The notes beneath the pieces were generated by a model, which was given only the letters and a program-made list of their open reading frames with translations, searched no databases and had not been told where the DNA came from. A program made the position numbers and the translations under genes. From a virus, in IMG/VR virus record IMGVR_UViG_3300010883_000480, positions 1 to 23,757 of that record: 23,757 bases of DNA. One strand, written 5' to 3'. Positions within the stretch are counted from its first letter, which is position 1; each line of letters opens with the position of its first letter. Shown piece by piece: positions 1-6,065 of this stretch.

Positions 1-642
1 GCATGTAATTATGTTATTAAATCGCGTAGACTTGATACCGCATGTAATAGACCCGATCATCTATATGTCTCTTTAACAGATAGAGTTCATAAGAATAGGG
101 TCATAATACCGTTTGTTAATGAGCGTAATGAGATAGAGTTCTATCAAACGAGAACTGTAATGACAACGGACTTAAAAACAAAGCCGAAGTATCTCGGTAA
201 AGTAGGAGCCGAGAAGACGCTATTTAATATTAATAAAGTTTCGAGTGATCATGGTAAGGTTTATATTTTTGAAGGTCCTATTGATGCTTTCTTTGTACGC
301 AATTCTGTAGCGGTTGCGGGAATTACCGAACGAGGTAGATCATTTACAGCACGTCAGCAGGAGCAGTTAGATTCTACGCTAAAATGGTATGATAAGGTGT
401 GGATACTCGATTCTCAGTGGGGTGATCGAGCATCAATGATAAAGTCAGAGGCGCTACTCAAACAGGGAGAGAGCGTGTTTATATGGCCGGAGACGTTAGG
501 TAGAAAGTTTAAGGATTTTAACGATTTAGCAATAGCGGCTAATAAGGATGAGATTGGCTGGGATTGGATCCAAAAAAATACCTTCCGAGAATTGGAAGGT
601 ATTGTTAAGATGTCTGAAATTAAAAAGTTTAATAACTATTAA
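1..642 (+). CDS. DNA primase, Toprim-domain C-terminal part (5' end outside window)
   Basis: The frame is open from base 1, so this is the last 213 residues of a longer protein; the ATG at 160 is internal. The fragment carries a Toprim-like core. An EGPID motif at fragment residues 91-95 follows a hydrophobic strand (the first acidic Toprim motif). A second strand ends in Asp137, and a KDFND motif lies at 171-175. This pattern matches DnaG/gp61-type primases of T4-like phages, which make RNA primers at the replication fork. The second motif (Asp137 then SQWGDR) departs from the usual DxD. The stop codon abuts the stop of the convergent gene at 643. The last 70 bases also contain a hairpin that works as a terminator on the opposite strand. 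Confident of a Toprim primase-like protein; less so of its exact T4 equivalent. Confidence 0.8.
   Translation, partial: ACNYVIKSRRLDTACNRPDHLYVSLTDRVHKNRVIIPFVNERNEIEFYQTRTVMTTDLKTKPKYLGKVGAEKTLFNINKVSSDHGKVYIFEGPIDAFFVRNSVAVAGITERGRSFTARQQEQLDSTLKWYDKVWILDSQWGDRASMIKSEALLKQGESVFIWPETLGRKFKDFNDLAIAANKDEIGWDWIQKNTFRELEGIVKMSEIKKFNNY
572..603 (-). terminator. Intrinsic terminator for the 643-1074 gene, inside primase coding sequence
   Basis: Bases 577-586 (AATACCTTCC) and 594-603 (GGAAGGTATT) form a perfect 10-bp stem with a 7-base loop. Read on the minus strand, the stem runs directly into a run of seven T (complement of the A run at 572-578), the classic rho-independent layout. It lies 40 bases downstream of the minus-strand gene stop at 643, so it should end that transcript. 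On the plus strand it is coding sequence of the primase and has no T tract. Confidence 0.75.
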
Positions 643-1074
643 TTATACGTGTCTAAAAGATGGGTTTTCAGTCTGAGCTAAATACCCTCTAAATGACTCT
701 GCTAACGAGGCTAACTCAGTAGCTACACGTGCAATTTTACGCTGTTCCGATTGTTTCATTCTATCGAAAATGGTATCAGACTCAGATTGAGCTAAAGCTG
801 TTTGAATTGAATTAGATTCACCGTTCAGAAAGCTTAAAAACGTATCCATCTCAGTTATCCAACTGGTCAACTCACTTCTCATCTGCTCTGCAGCGGCAGA
901 TTGAGCCTTAGCAGCTTGAACAACAGGATCTTCACCTGCTGCAACTTCATCAACCTCTAAATCTGTATCAAAATCTTCGGCATCTGTATCATTATCTAAC
1001 TCTGCATCAAATGCTCTTTCTTCTTCTGTAGCTTCTTTAAGAGTTTTAAAAAATCTATTTTCGAACTTTGTCAT
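643..1074 (-). CDS. Acidic/helical late protein, possible prohead-core or capsid-associated protein
   Basis: This 143-residue protein has three parts. The N-terminus is basic/amphipathic (MTKFENRFFKTLKEATEEE). Residues about 20-50 are strongly acidic and Asp/Glu-rich. The C-terminal two-thirds looks alpha-helical, with many Ala, Gln and Glu residues. There are no cysteines, signal peptide or membrane segment. The N-terminus resembles the capsid-targeting leaders of T4 internal proteins, with a possible prohead-protease site at LKE/A. From memory, similar proteins occur in marine T4-like phages without a firm function. A late box 5 nt before the ATG marks it as a virion-phase gene, and it has its own terminator downstream. 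It is divergent from the 1108 gene and convergent with the primase. The capsid or scaffold role is inferred. Confidence 0.6.
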   Translation of the reverse strand: MTKFENRFFKTLKEATEEERAFDAELDNDTDAEDFDTDLEVDEVAAGEDPVVQAAKAQSAAAEQMRSELTSWITEMDTFLSFLNGESNSIQTALAQSESDTIFDRMKQSEQRKIARVATELASLAESFRGYLAQTENPSFRHV

Positions 1075-1079
1075 GTATT

Positions 1080-1087
1080 TATTTATG
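1080..1087 (-). promoter_or_regulatory. T4-type late promoter box for the 1074 gene
   Basis: CATAAATA on the minus strand, followed by AATAC (5 nt) and then the ATG at 1074. A second TAAATA overlaps it one base from the ATG. Six base pairs separate it from the divergent box of the 1108 gene. There is no Shine-Dalgarno sequence. Confidence 0.7.
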
Positions 1088-1093
1088 CTCTAC

Positions 1094-1101
1094 CATAAAT
1101 A
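1094..1101 (+). promoter_or_regulatory. T4-type late promoter box for the 1108 gene
   Basis: CATAAATA followed by 6 nt and then a GTG start at 1108. This spacing matches other late genes in the window and favours the GTG over the internal ATG at 1135. It is back-to-back with the box at 1080-1087. Confidence 0.7.
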
Positions 1102-1107
1102 ATTTAA

Positions 1108-1434
1108 GTGAATAACGGTTATTATCCTTACAGTATGGGTATTGCAGATAAGCAATTTTCTAAAGACTTAAATCCTGCTAGTCAAATCAATAAATACAAA
1201 GAAGATGAGAAGCTGCAAAAGGCGCCACTTATTCTACCATACGATTTAGACACAGTAAAACAGTCTCTTGGTAATGCTTTCGTAGCACTTACACAAGTAC
1301 GTGCTTCCCTAGAAATAGCTCAAGGTAATAATGAAGTTAATTACGGTGCTATAGATAGTATTAAGAATACAATAGACGAAATTAATAAATTAATACTTGA
1401 TATACCAGAAGACTTGTCTAAAATTAGTATATGA
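1108..1434 (+). CDS. Hypothetical late protein, 108 residues
   Basis: I do not recognise this protein. It has a short Tyr/Asn-rich N-terminus, then a mostly helical region (residues about 45-105) of alternating hydrophobic and charged residues that could form a small coiled coil or helical bundle. There is no signal peptide, membrane segment or cysteine. The start is GTG at 1108, chosen because a late box sits 6 nt upstream; an ATG at 1135 would shorten it by nine residues. Its stop overlaps the start of the next gene (ATGA), so the two are probably translationally coupled and may work together. Late expression suggests a virion or assembly role. Confidence 0.65.
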   Translation: MNNGYYPYSMGIADKQFSKDLNPASQINKYKEDEKLQKAPLILPYDLDTVKQSLGNAFVALTQVRASLEIAQGNNEVNYGAIDSIKNTIDEINKLILDIPEDLSKISI

Positions 1435-1844
1435 AAATACTTGTTCAGATCTTTATTGTACTTTTAATTTCAAGCTTAGCAGGTTATTCATTTCAAAATA
1501 TTTTCGGACTTATAGAAGCATTTCTTGTTGCAACAGTTATACAGTTGATCGCCCCTTCTTTATACCAGTCACTCTCACGAAGCAAGGCGCGTATTTTAGC
1601 CTTAGAGAGTGAAATAAATGAATTTGTAGATATTAGTACGTGTAATGTTGCGTGCCCATGCGGAGGTTATACGTTTAATGAAATAGTTGTAGTAAGTGAA
1701 GATAGTGTTATTACTAATTGCCCGGTTTGTAGTAATGAGTATAAACTTACACCTATAGTAAGGGTGGTGCTAACTACAGAGCCTTTAAATCTTGGTAAAT
1801 CATACGAAGATAAAGAAGATAAAGAAGCTGTAATAGGTAGCTAA
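1431..1844 (+). CDS. Membrane-anchored zinc-ribbon protein
   Basis: This 137-residue protein has two closely spaced hydrophobic helices at residues about 3-21 and 24-45, separated by a short polar turn, so it is probably an inner-membrane hairpin. A soluble domain follows with Cys75-Pro-Cys77 and Cys97-Pro-Val-Cys100, a CxC/CxxC knuckle pair typical of a zinc ribbon; Cys71 is an extra candidate ligand. The C-terminal tail is charged. ATGA overlap with the previous gene and no box of its own place it in the same late transcript. The family is not recognised. Possible roles, all inferred, include membrane remodelling late in infection, superinfection exclusion, or a virion component. Membrane and zinc-binding features are well supported; function is unknown. 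Confidence 0.65.
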   Translation: MKILVQIFIVLLISSLAGYSFQNIFGLIEAFLVATVIQLIAPSLYQSLSRSKARILALESEINEFVDISTCNVACPCGGYTFNEIVVVSEDSVITNCPVCSNEYKLTPIVRVVLTTEPLNLGKSYEDKEDKEAVIGS

Positions 1845-1871
1845 TATAACTCACTTGAGATTATTTTGTTG

Positions 1872-1899
1872 TTGCAATTATAAATCATAACGTTATAAT
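1872..1899 (+). promoter_or_regulatory. Sigma70-like promoter for the 1906 gene
   Basis: TTGCAA (1872-1877), a 16-bp spacer, and TATAAT (1894-1899). The -10 box is followed by 6 nt (TAACGT) and then the ATG, so the predicted transcription start is the A of the start codon. No Shine-Dalgarno sequence precedes the gene. Confidence 0.65.
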
Positions 1900-1905
1900 T
1901 AACGT

Positions 1906-2340
1906 ATGAAAAAGTTAGTAACAATCTCAACTGTAATCCTAGTTATATCAATGCTATTTAAATATGGTGCTGAAGCGTATGCCAATCGAGGAGAAGACTA
2001 TCCCGAAGGACCTACTGTTAATATTGCTGATATATACATAGATATAGCAACTTCTACCTTCTATACAGCAGAACCCTTCAATACTGATAATTTATTTACA
2101 GGAACTGTAATTACCTTTAACGAGGCAGGTACTTTAATAGTTAAAGCAGGAGTTAAAGAAGGTAACTTTCACGGACCTTATACTGCTTGGCATGATAATG
2201 GTCAAGAGCGACTCTCTCTTATATGGAAAGATAGTACACACTTTAAAAAGTTCAAAGCATATCATTCTAATGGTGATCAGGTTGAGGGTGGTAATGAACT
2301 CGGTGAGAAAGTATTTTCAGGTGAAATAGTATTAGAATAA
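1906..2340 (+). CDS. Exported MORN/YwqK-like repeat protein
   Basis: This 144-residue protein starts with a clear signal peptide: Lys2-Lys3, a hydrophobic core at about 4-18, and a likely signal peptidase I site after AYA at residue 26. The mature part has short repeats of the MORN_2/YwqK type. The clearest unit contains GNFHGPY (86-92) and WHDNGQ (95-100). A partial unit before it starts near Gly66, and another after it has YHSNG at 119-123. Such repeats occur in bacterial surface and periplasmic proteins. The gene lies alone with its own sigma70-like promoter among late genes, which suggests expression by host polymerase, possibly early or constitutively. It may be a moron-type accessory gene acting at the host envelope; that role is inferred. 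No lipobox cysteine is present. Confidence 0.65.
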   Translation: MKKLVTISTVILVISMLFKYGAEAYANRGEDYPEGPTVNIADIYIDIATSTFYTAEPFNTDNLFTGTVITFNEAGTLIVKAGVKEGNFHGPYTAWHDNGQERLSLIWKDSTHFKKFKAYHSNGDQVEGGNELGEKVFSGEIVLE

Positions 2341-2361
2341 TAATAGGAACTATGTTATAAT
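2332..2361 (+). promoter_or_regulatory. Extended -10 sigma70-like promoter for the 2368 gene
   Basis: TATAAT at 2356-2361 is preceded by TG plus one base (extended -10). A weak -35 (TTAGAA, 2332-2337) lies 18 bp upstream, overlapping the end of the previous gene. The -10 is followed by 6 nt (AATAGT) and then the ATG, the same geometry as at 1906, again predicting a leaderless message. Confidence 0.65.
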
Positions 2362-2367
2362 AATAGT

Positions 2368-2634
2368 ATGAGTAATATTAACGAAACATACCAAAAGACA
2401 TTTAAATTTAATCTTAAAGATGGTACAACTAAAGTAATGCAGTTTGATGAATTTGTAAGATGGGCTTGTCTTATTGAAGGGGTAGGTAAGGTAGCAGATA
2501 AACTAGAAGAGAAGGGTGTTAATATGAATAATAACGATTGGGTTAAACCTCTCGCATTTCATAAATATGTTGAAGAGAGATTCCCTTCCCTCTATCAAGA
2601 CTTAAAAGTTGAATGTAAGTTAGGTAATATTTAA
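2368..2634 (+). CDS. Hypothetical small protein, 88 residues
   Basis: Not recognised. It is a soluble, mixed-charge protein with an N-terminal stretch that could form beta strands (residues 9-27) followed by helices. It has two cysteines (Cys34, Cys83) and no signal peptide or membrane segment. It has its own promoter with a perfect TATAAT 6 nt before the ATG, and so probably follows the same timing as the 1906 gene rather than the late genes. Its last 15 bases overlap the 3' end of the convergent glycosyltransferase gene. Confidence 0.6.
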   Translation: MSNINETYQKTFKFNLKDGTTKVMQFDEFVRWACLIEGVGKVADKLEEKGVNMNNNDWVKPLAFHKYVEERFPSLYQDLKVECKLGNI

Positions 2635-3456
2635 TTCCTTCTTAACTTCCTTAATAAAATCTTCTGAAACTACTTGTTTAAAGTTGTCAACTACCTCTTG
2701 CGTATCCTTTTCAACTTCTTGGAAAGCGATCATATAGTTTCTAAATCTTTGTTTTATATCGAGTTTATAAGGGGTACCGCTAGGCTTGGCAAATCGGTGA
2801 TTCCATCTTAAAAATGGTAAGCATATAGTTTCTTTACCGTTAAGTTTATACTTTTCATGTATATAACCCTCTTCACCGCCAAAACCTCTCATACTTTTGT
2901 TAAACCCTAACCAGGCGTCCTTTCTGCAGCTAAATAGACCCATACCATTACCAGGTATTGTGAATGGCTTACCATTAAATTTAGTACCTCTCTTATCTGT
3001 AGCCCACGCTCCCCACATATAACCACTCCACTCCTTAGAAGAAAAGTCGAAATGAGTAGAAACATTGTATAAATCATCGTATAATAGAGGTCCTTGTAAT
3101 AAATTACCGTTATCAAGACCTTTATCGTAGTAATCAAGTAACTTTTTTAGTGAACCTGGTTCTAGTAGAACATGACTATCCATAACTAATACGTATTCCG
3201 TTTCTGCTATATCAAAAATTTTACCTTTAATAAACGGACTACTATACTTTGTATATTCAAGATAGGTTTTTGGCTCAGTTATAGTATCAACGATATTTTT
3301 TAAAGCTTTACCGTGTTCACTTGCAGGATTGTTGTTTATAACAACAAACTCAACTCTATCCATTACCTCGGAATGGTACATTCTGAGTGATTGTAGTGTA
3401 AAAAACGCACCATCGTAATCATCATAAACACATATACCAATAGTCAGCTTACTCAC
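2620..3456 (-). CDS. GT-A fold glycosyltransferase, GT2/GalNAc-transferase-like
   Basis: This 278-residue cytosolic enzyme should transfer a sugar from a nucleotide-sugar donor. The N-terminus has a GT-A beginning (strand TIGICVY, then VEFVVINNN at about 35-43). The metal-binding motif is Asp93-Ser-His95, the DxH form used by polypeptide GalNAc-transferase-like enzymes. Further conserved-looking features are GNGMGLFSC (169-177), FGGEE (192-196, a likely catalytic acidic region) and RWNHRF (217-222). The start is GTG: an ATG two bases upstream runs straight into a stop, and the late box lies exactly 5 nt before the GTG. Late expression beside tail-fibre genes suggests it glycosylates virion proteins or a host surface polymer. 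The substrate is unknown. It overlaps the convergent 2368 gene by 15 bp. Confidence 0.8.
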   Translation of the reverse strand: MSKLTIGICVYDDYDGAFFTLQSLRMYHSEVMDRVEFVVINNNPASEHGKALKNIVDTITEPKTYLEYTKYSSPFIKGKIFDIAETEYVLVMDSHVLLEPGSLKKLLDYYDKGLDNGNLLQGPLLYDDLYNVSTHFDFSSKEWSGYMWGAWATDKRGTKFNGKPFTIPGNGMGLFSCRKDAWLGFNKSMRGFGGEEGYIHEKYKLNGKETICLPFLRWNHRFAKPSGTPYKLDIKQRFRNYMIAFQEVEKDTQEVVDNFKQVVSEDFIKEVKKELNIT

Positions 3457-3461
3457 ATGAC

Positions 3462-3469
3462 TATTTACA
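3462..3469 (-). promoter_or_regulatory. T4-type late promoter box for the glycosyltransferase gene
   Basis: TGTAAATA on the minus strand, then GTCAT (5 nt), then the GTG at 3456. This spacing is the best evidence for the GTG start. Confidence 0.6.
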
Positions 3470-3486
3470 ACGACTTTTTTTGAAAT

Positions 3487-4350
3487 CTACACCGGTATAG
3501 CGGTAATATTAGATACTGTTGTAAATGATGTATTCGGATTGAATGTTAAAGGTGCTGAAGTAATCGTTTGGGTTAAAACTTCAGTTGTTTCTAATCCTTC
3601 TATATGAGCATTTTTAAGAAAAAAGTCACCTACAGATAATGCTGTGTTTTGTGTAGAGATAGGAGTACAAAATGAATATCCAACAAAGACATTATCAAGA
3701 TTATCAAATTCCTTCAGTCTAAATGGTAGTTCCACGGTGGTTAGAGTTTGATATTTAGTGTTTACCTTCTTATCTATAGAGATCTTAGTACCTAAATTAG
3801 CATATCTAACTCTTAATGTTTCAAATTCATCAGAAGTTAGCGAAAAGGTCGGGGAGAAAGCTGATAAATGCTCATAAAACACTAAATTGTGAAAATAATC
3901 ACGGATACTAATGCTATTTTTCTTTATTTGATGCTCTCCAACACCGCCTCTACCGTTTATACCTGAAAGTCCATATAACCCTGTACTATCGAACACTACT
4001 TTAATAAGCTGACCACTTAAAGTAGTGGAATCAACCATTAAATCTATTTCACCTTCTGTTGTAATCGCAGAAGTAGGTGATTGCTCTGTTAATAGTTGAG
4101 TTTGACCTGATACTAATAGAGGATCAGTATCTCCAACATATTGACCTGGTAAGGATGATAGCTCTCCTGTTAAAGAAGTTAAAAAAGTACCAAAAGCATA
4201 CTCATAGTTACTATTGTATACATTATCCCCCGGTAATTTAAACTGTAACGACCATACTATGTCATAATTTGAGTTATAACTTAAATCAGTCTCTACAAAC
4301 TGATAATATCTTGCATCAGATGGTAGAAGAATGTCGGATGGGAAGGCCAT
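3487..4350 (-). CDS. Putative virion structural protein, 287 residues
   Basis: I do not recognise a named family. The protein is beta-rich, with many Ser, Thr, Leu and Tyr residues, few charged clusters, no signal peptide and no membrane segment. This composition is typical of tail-fibre or decoration proteins. It has a Gly-rich turn (GINGRGGVGE, about residues 131-140). It has its own perfect late box. It lies downstream of the fibre genes with only the 52-residue gene at 4373 between, so it may be a fibre-associated or receptor-binding protein; this is inferred from position and composition. Confidence 0.6.
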   Translation of the reverse strand: MAFPSDILLPSDARYYQFVETDLSYNSNYDIVWSLQFKLPGDNVYNSNYEYAFGTFLTSLTGELSSLPGQYVGDTDPLLVSGQTQLLTEQSPTSAITTEGEIDLMVDSTTLSGQLIKVVFDSTGLYGLSGINGRGGVGEHQIKKNSISIRDYFHNLVFYEHLSAFSPTFSLTSDEFETLRVRYANLGTKISIDKKVNTKYQTLTTVELPFRLKEFDNLDNVFVGYSFCTPISTQNTALSVGDFFLKNAHIEGLETTEVLTQTITSAPLTFNPNTSFTTVSNITAIPV

Positions 4351-4356
4351 TATACA

Positions 4357-4364
4357 TATTTATA
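4357..4364 (-). promoter_or_regulatory. Perfect T4-type late promoter box
   Basis: TATAAATA on the minus strand, the exact T4 late consensus, followed by 6 nt (TGTATA) and then the ATG at 4350. Confidence 0.75.
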
Positions 4365-4372
4365 CAGTAGAA

Positions 4373-4531
4373 CTAATTAAACGCGTCAATTATCTGATCG
4401 AGCTTACCTATAATGTCTTTTACTTTTACTAATTCTTCTAATTCTTCAGTCGAAAACGATAGTTTTAGTAAAAATTTCTTTAATTGAACGAAGTCTTCGT
4501 AATCAAGACCTTCTACTATTAATTCTTCCAT
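4373..4531 (-). CDS. Small acidic helical protein, 52 residues
   Basis: An intact frame runs from ATG at 4531 to TAG at 4373. The protein starts MEELIVEGLDYEDF and is rich in Glu, Asp, Lys and Leu. It looks like two or three amphipathic helices with heptad-like Leu/Val/Ile spacing. A late box sits exactly 5 nt upstream, as at clearly real genes, which is the main reason to call it. It fits the gap between two minus-strand structural genes (22 bp to the next start). The function is unknown. Small helical proteins beside fibre genes are sometimes assembly chaperones, but nothing here proves that. Confidence 0.6.
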   Translation of the reverse strand: MEELIVEGLDYEDFVQLKKFLLKLSFSTEELEELVKVKDIIGKLDQIIDAFN

Positions 4532-4536
4532 GTATA

Positions 4537-4544
4537 TATTTACT
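4537..4544 (-). promoter_or_regulatory. T4-type late promoter box for the 52-residue gene
   Basis: AGTAAATA on the minus strand, then TATAC (5 nt), then the ATG at 4531. It lies immediately downstream of the stop of the 4549-6057 gene. Confidence 0.6.
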
Positions 4545-4548
4545 AAGA

Positions 4549-6057
4549 TCAAATGCCATATCCATGTACAGTTACTATTATATTTTGATTGGTAATTTGT
4601 CTAGCGAGATAAATCTTATTATTTACTTTATCAACTCTAGCAGTAAATTGCGTATAACCTCCGATATTACCTCTATTTGTTCCATACAACATAGATAGAA
4701 GAACTTTTTTAGGACTAACGTCAGGTGCTAGATTATTATCGTGGGAACTGTAAACAAATGTACGAACATAATCACCTCCACCGCCATTTTGAGCAGGGCT
4801 AGCAACGCCGTATATCATTTTAGCATTTGCCGGTATACCATATTGAGATAGTGAAACCTCTTCCCATGACGCCATTCCGTTTGGCATTAGGTCATTCCAT
4901 ATCTCTACTGGTTCATCTAAAAATATACTTTTATAAATAGCATTATCTTCCTTGTATCCAGATAATCCTACTTCAATTGTACCGCTTAAAAATTCTGTTA
5001 CAGTATCAGTAATATTAACTCCATTTAAGGTTGCAGATAAAGGTGTACTAAAGTTAATAGTAGGAGCTTGTACACTATCCTGGAATGCTTTAATAATAAA
5101 CGTAGTACCAAAAGCAGAAAGCTCGTTAGTATCGGTACTATGACCTGAGGCTATACTAAATGTTGTAGATAAAAACGGATCATTTACGTTTGTACCGTAC
5201 AATGCACTATTAGTTAAATTAGGTAAGTTAAAGTTAGTAGTATCACCACCGTACCTATTACCTATTACAGCAGACAAGTCTGGGTAATCAGCACCAGCTA
5301 CTGAAGAACCGTTACATTTTAACCAACCATAAGGTACAAACTCAGCTCCTGTTACAAAAGGTACTATTGTACCTGCAGGTATTTGATTTGCAGTAGTAGT
5401 TGGTACAGTACTGGTAATAACAGTAGGCAAACTCCACGATAATTTATTATTAGTATCCGATATAAGAAAACTATTGTTTGTAGATGGAGCTACCGAGGGA
5501 AAATCATAATTAATTGAGCTAATTTTAAGCTTAGAAGGTATAGTTAAGTAGCTAGTAGAGTCAACTGTACGCTGTTTAATCTCATTAATACTAATACTAC
5601 TGCTTAAGGCTATTCTATTACTAGTGTCAAGCTCAATACTATTACCTAGTGCATCAGCAGAAAAATTACCAGCGGAAAGGGTACCTACTGTCGCGCGTTG
5701 AGCAGCGTCAATTACAATAGACGCATTGCCTGAACTCAATAAATTTGATACTGTTTCCCAATCAGCAGCATTTGAGCCATTATTTTGCTTAATACGTTGG
5801 AATGTATTGTTATCATTATCGAAAGCTAAATCATTTATCTCACCAGTTTCAAGAGTAATATCAGGTCTACTACCTAAAAATCTATTACCGATTAAGTTAC
5901 CTCCAACCGTAGTGCCGTCTCCTATAAACAATCGCGTAGTATCAGAAGCATATCCTAATTCACCTTCGTCTAAGGTAATATTCTTTCTATCTTCGTTAGT
6001 ACCTCTACGTACCAGTAGTTTTAAGAGTGTATTTTCTAATATTTCAATTGAAGCCAT
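4549..6057 (-). CDS. Tail fibre protein: Mtd-like N-terminus, tail-collar domain, extra C-terminal domain
   Basis: This 502-residue protein has three regions. Residues about 10-60 match the N-terminal module seen in Mtd-type and many tail-fibre proteins (VRRGT at 16-20, GELGY near 32-36, FIGDGTTVGG near 44-53). Residues about 226-288 form a phage tail-collar domain (IPAGTIVPF, then GWLKCNG, then NLPNLT), closed by IIKA near 320. The last 180 residues are a separate domain absent from the paralogue at 6066, with a Gly-rich loop (QNGGGGDY), and are a good candidate for the receptor-binding tip. It follows the paralogue by 8 bp with no box of its own, so it is the third gene of a late operon starting at 8168. 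It has no Shine-Dalgarno sequence. Confidence 0.8.
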   Translation of the reverse strand: MASIEILENTLLKLLVRRGTNEDRKNITLDEGELGYASDTTRLFIGDGTTVGGNLIGNRFLGSRPDITLETGEINDLAFDNDNNTFQRIKQNNGSNAADWETVSNLLSSGNASIVIDAAQRATVGTLSAGNFSADALGNSIELDTSNRIALSSSISINEIKQRTVDSTSYLTIPSKLKISSINYDFPSVAPSTNNSFLISDTNNKLSWSLPTVITSTVPTTTANQIPAGTIVPFVTGAEFVPYGWLKCNGSSVAGADYPDLSAVIGNRYGGDTTNFNLPNLTNSALYGTNVNDPFLSTTFSIASGHSTDTNELSAFGTTFIIKAFQDSVQAPTINFSTPLSATLNGVNITDTVTEFLSGTIEVGLSGYKEDNAIYKSIFLDEPVEIWNDLMPNGMASWEEVSLSQYGIPANAKMIYGVASPAQNGGGGDYVRTFVYSSHDNNLAPDVSPKKVLLSMLYGTNRGNIGGYTQFTARVDKVNNKIYLARQITNQNIIVTVHGYGI

Positions 6058-6065
6058 GGTGTATG

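Noticed and set aside
160-642. ATG at 160 as the primase start
   Set aside because: The frame is open to base 1 and the upstream translation fits the primase fold before the Toprim motif, so the gene is truncated by the window edge.
3441-3481. Weak inverted repeat followed by seven T on the plus strand
   Set aside because: Stem of about 6 bp with an 11-base loop, the T run lies some distance away, and no plus-strand gene ends nearby.
4932-4939. Perfect TATAAATA on the plus strand inside the minus-strand fibre gene
   Set aside because: No start codon or credible frame follows at the usual distance, and such boxes occur by chance in sequence this AT-rich.
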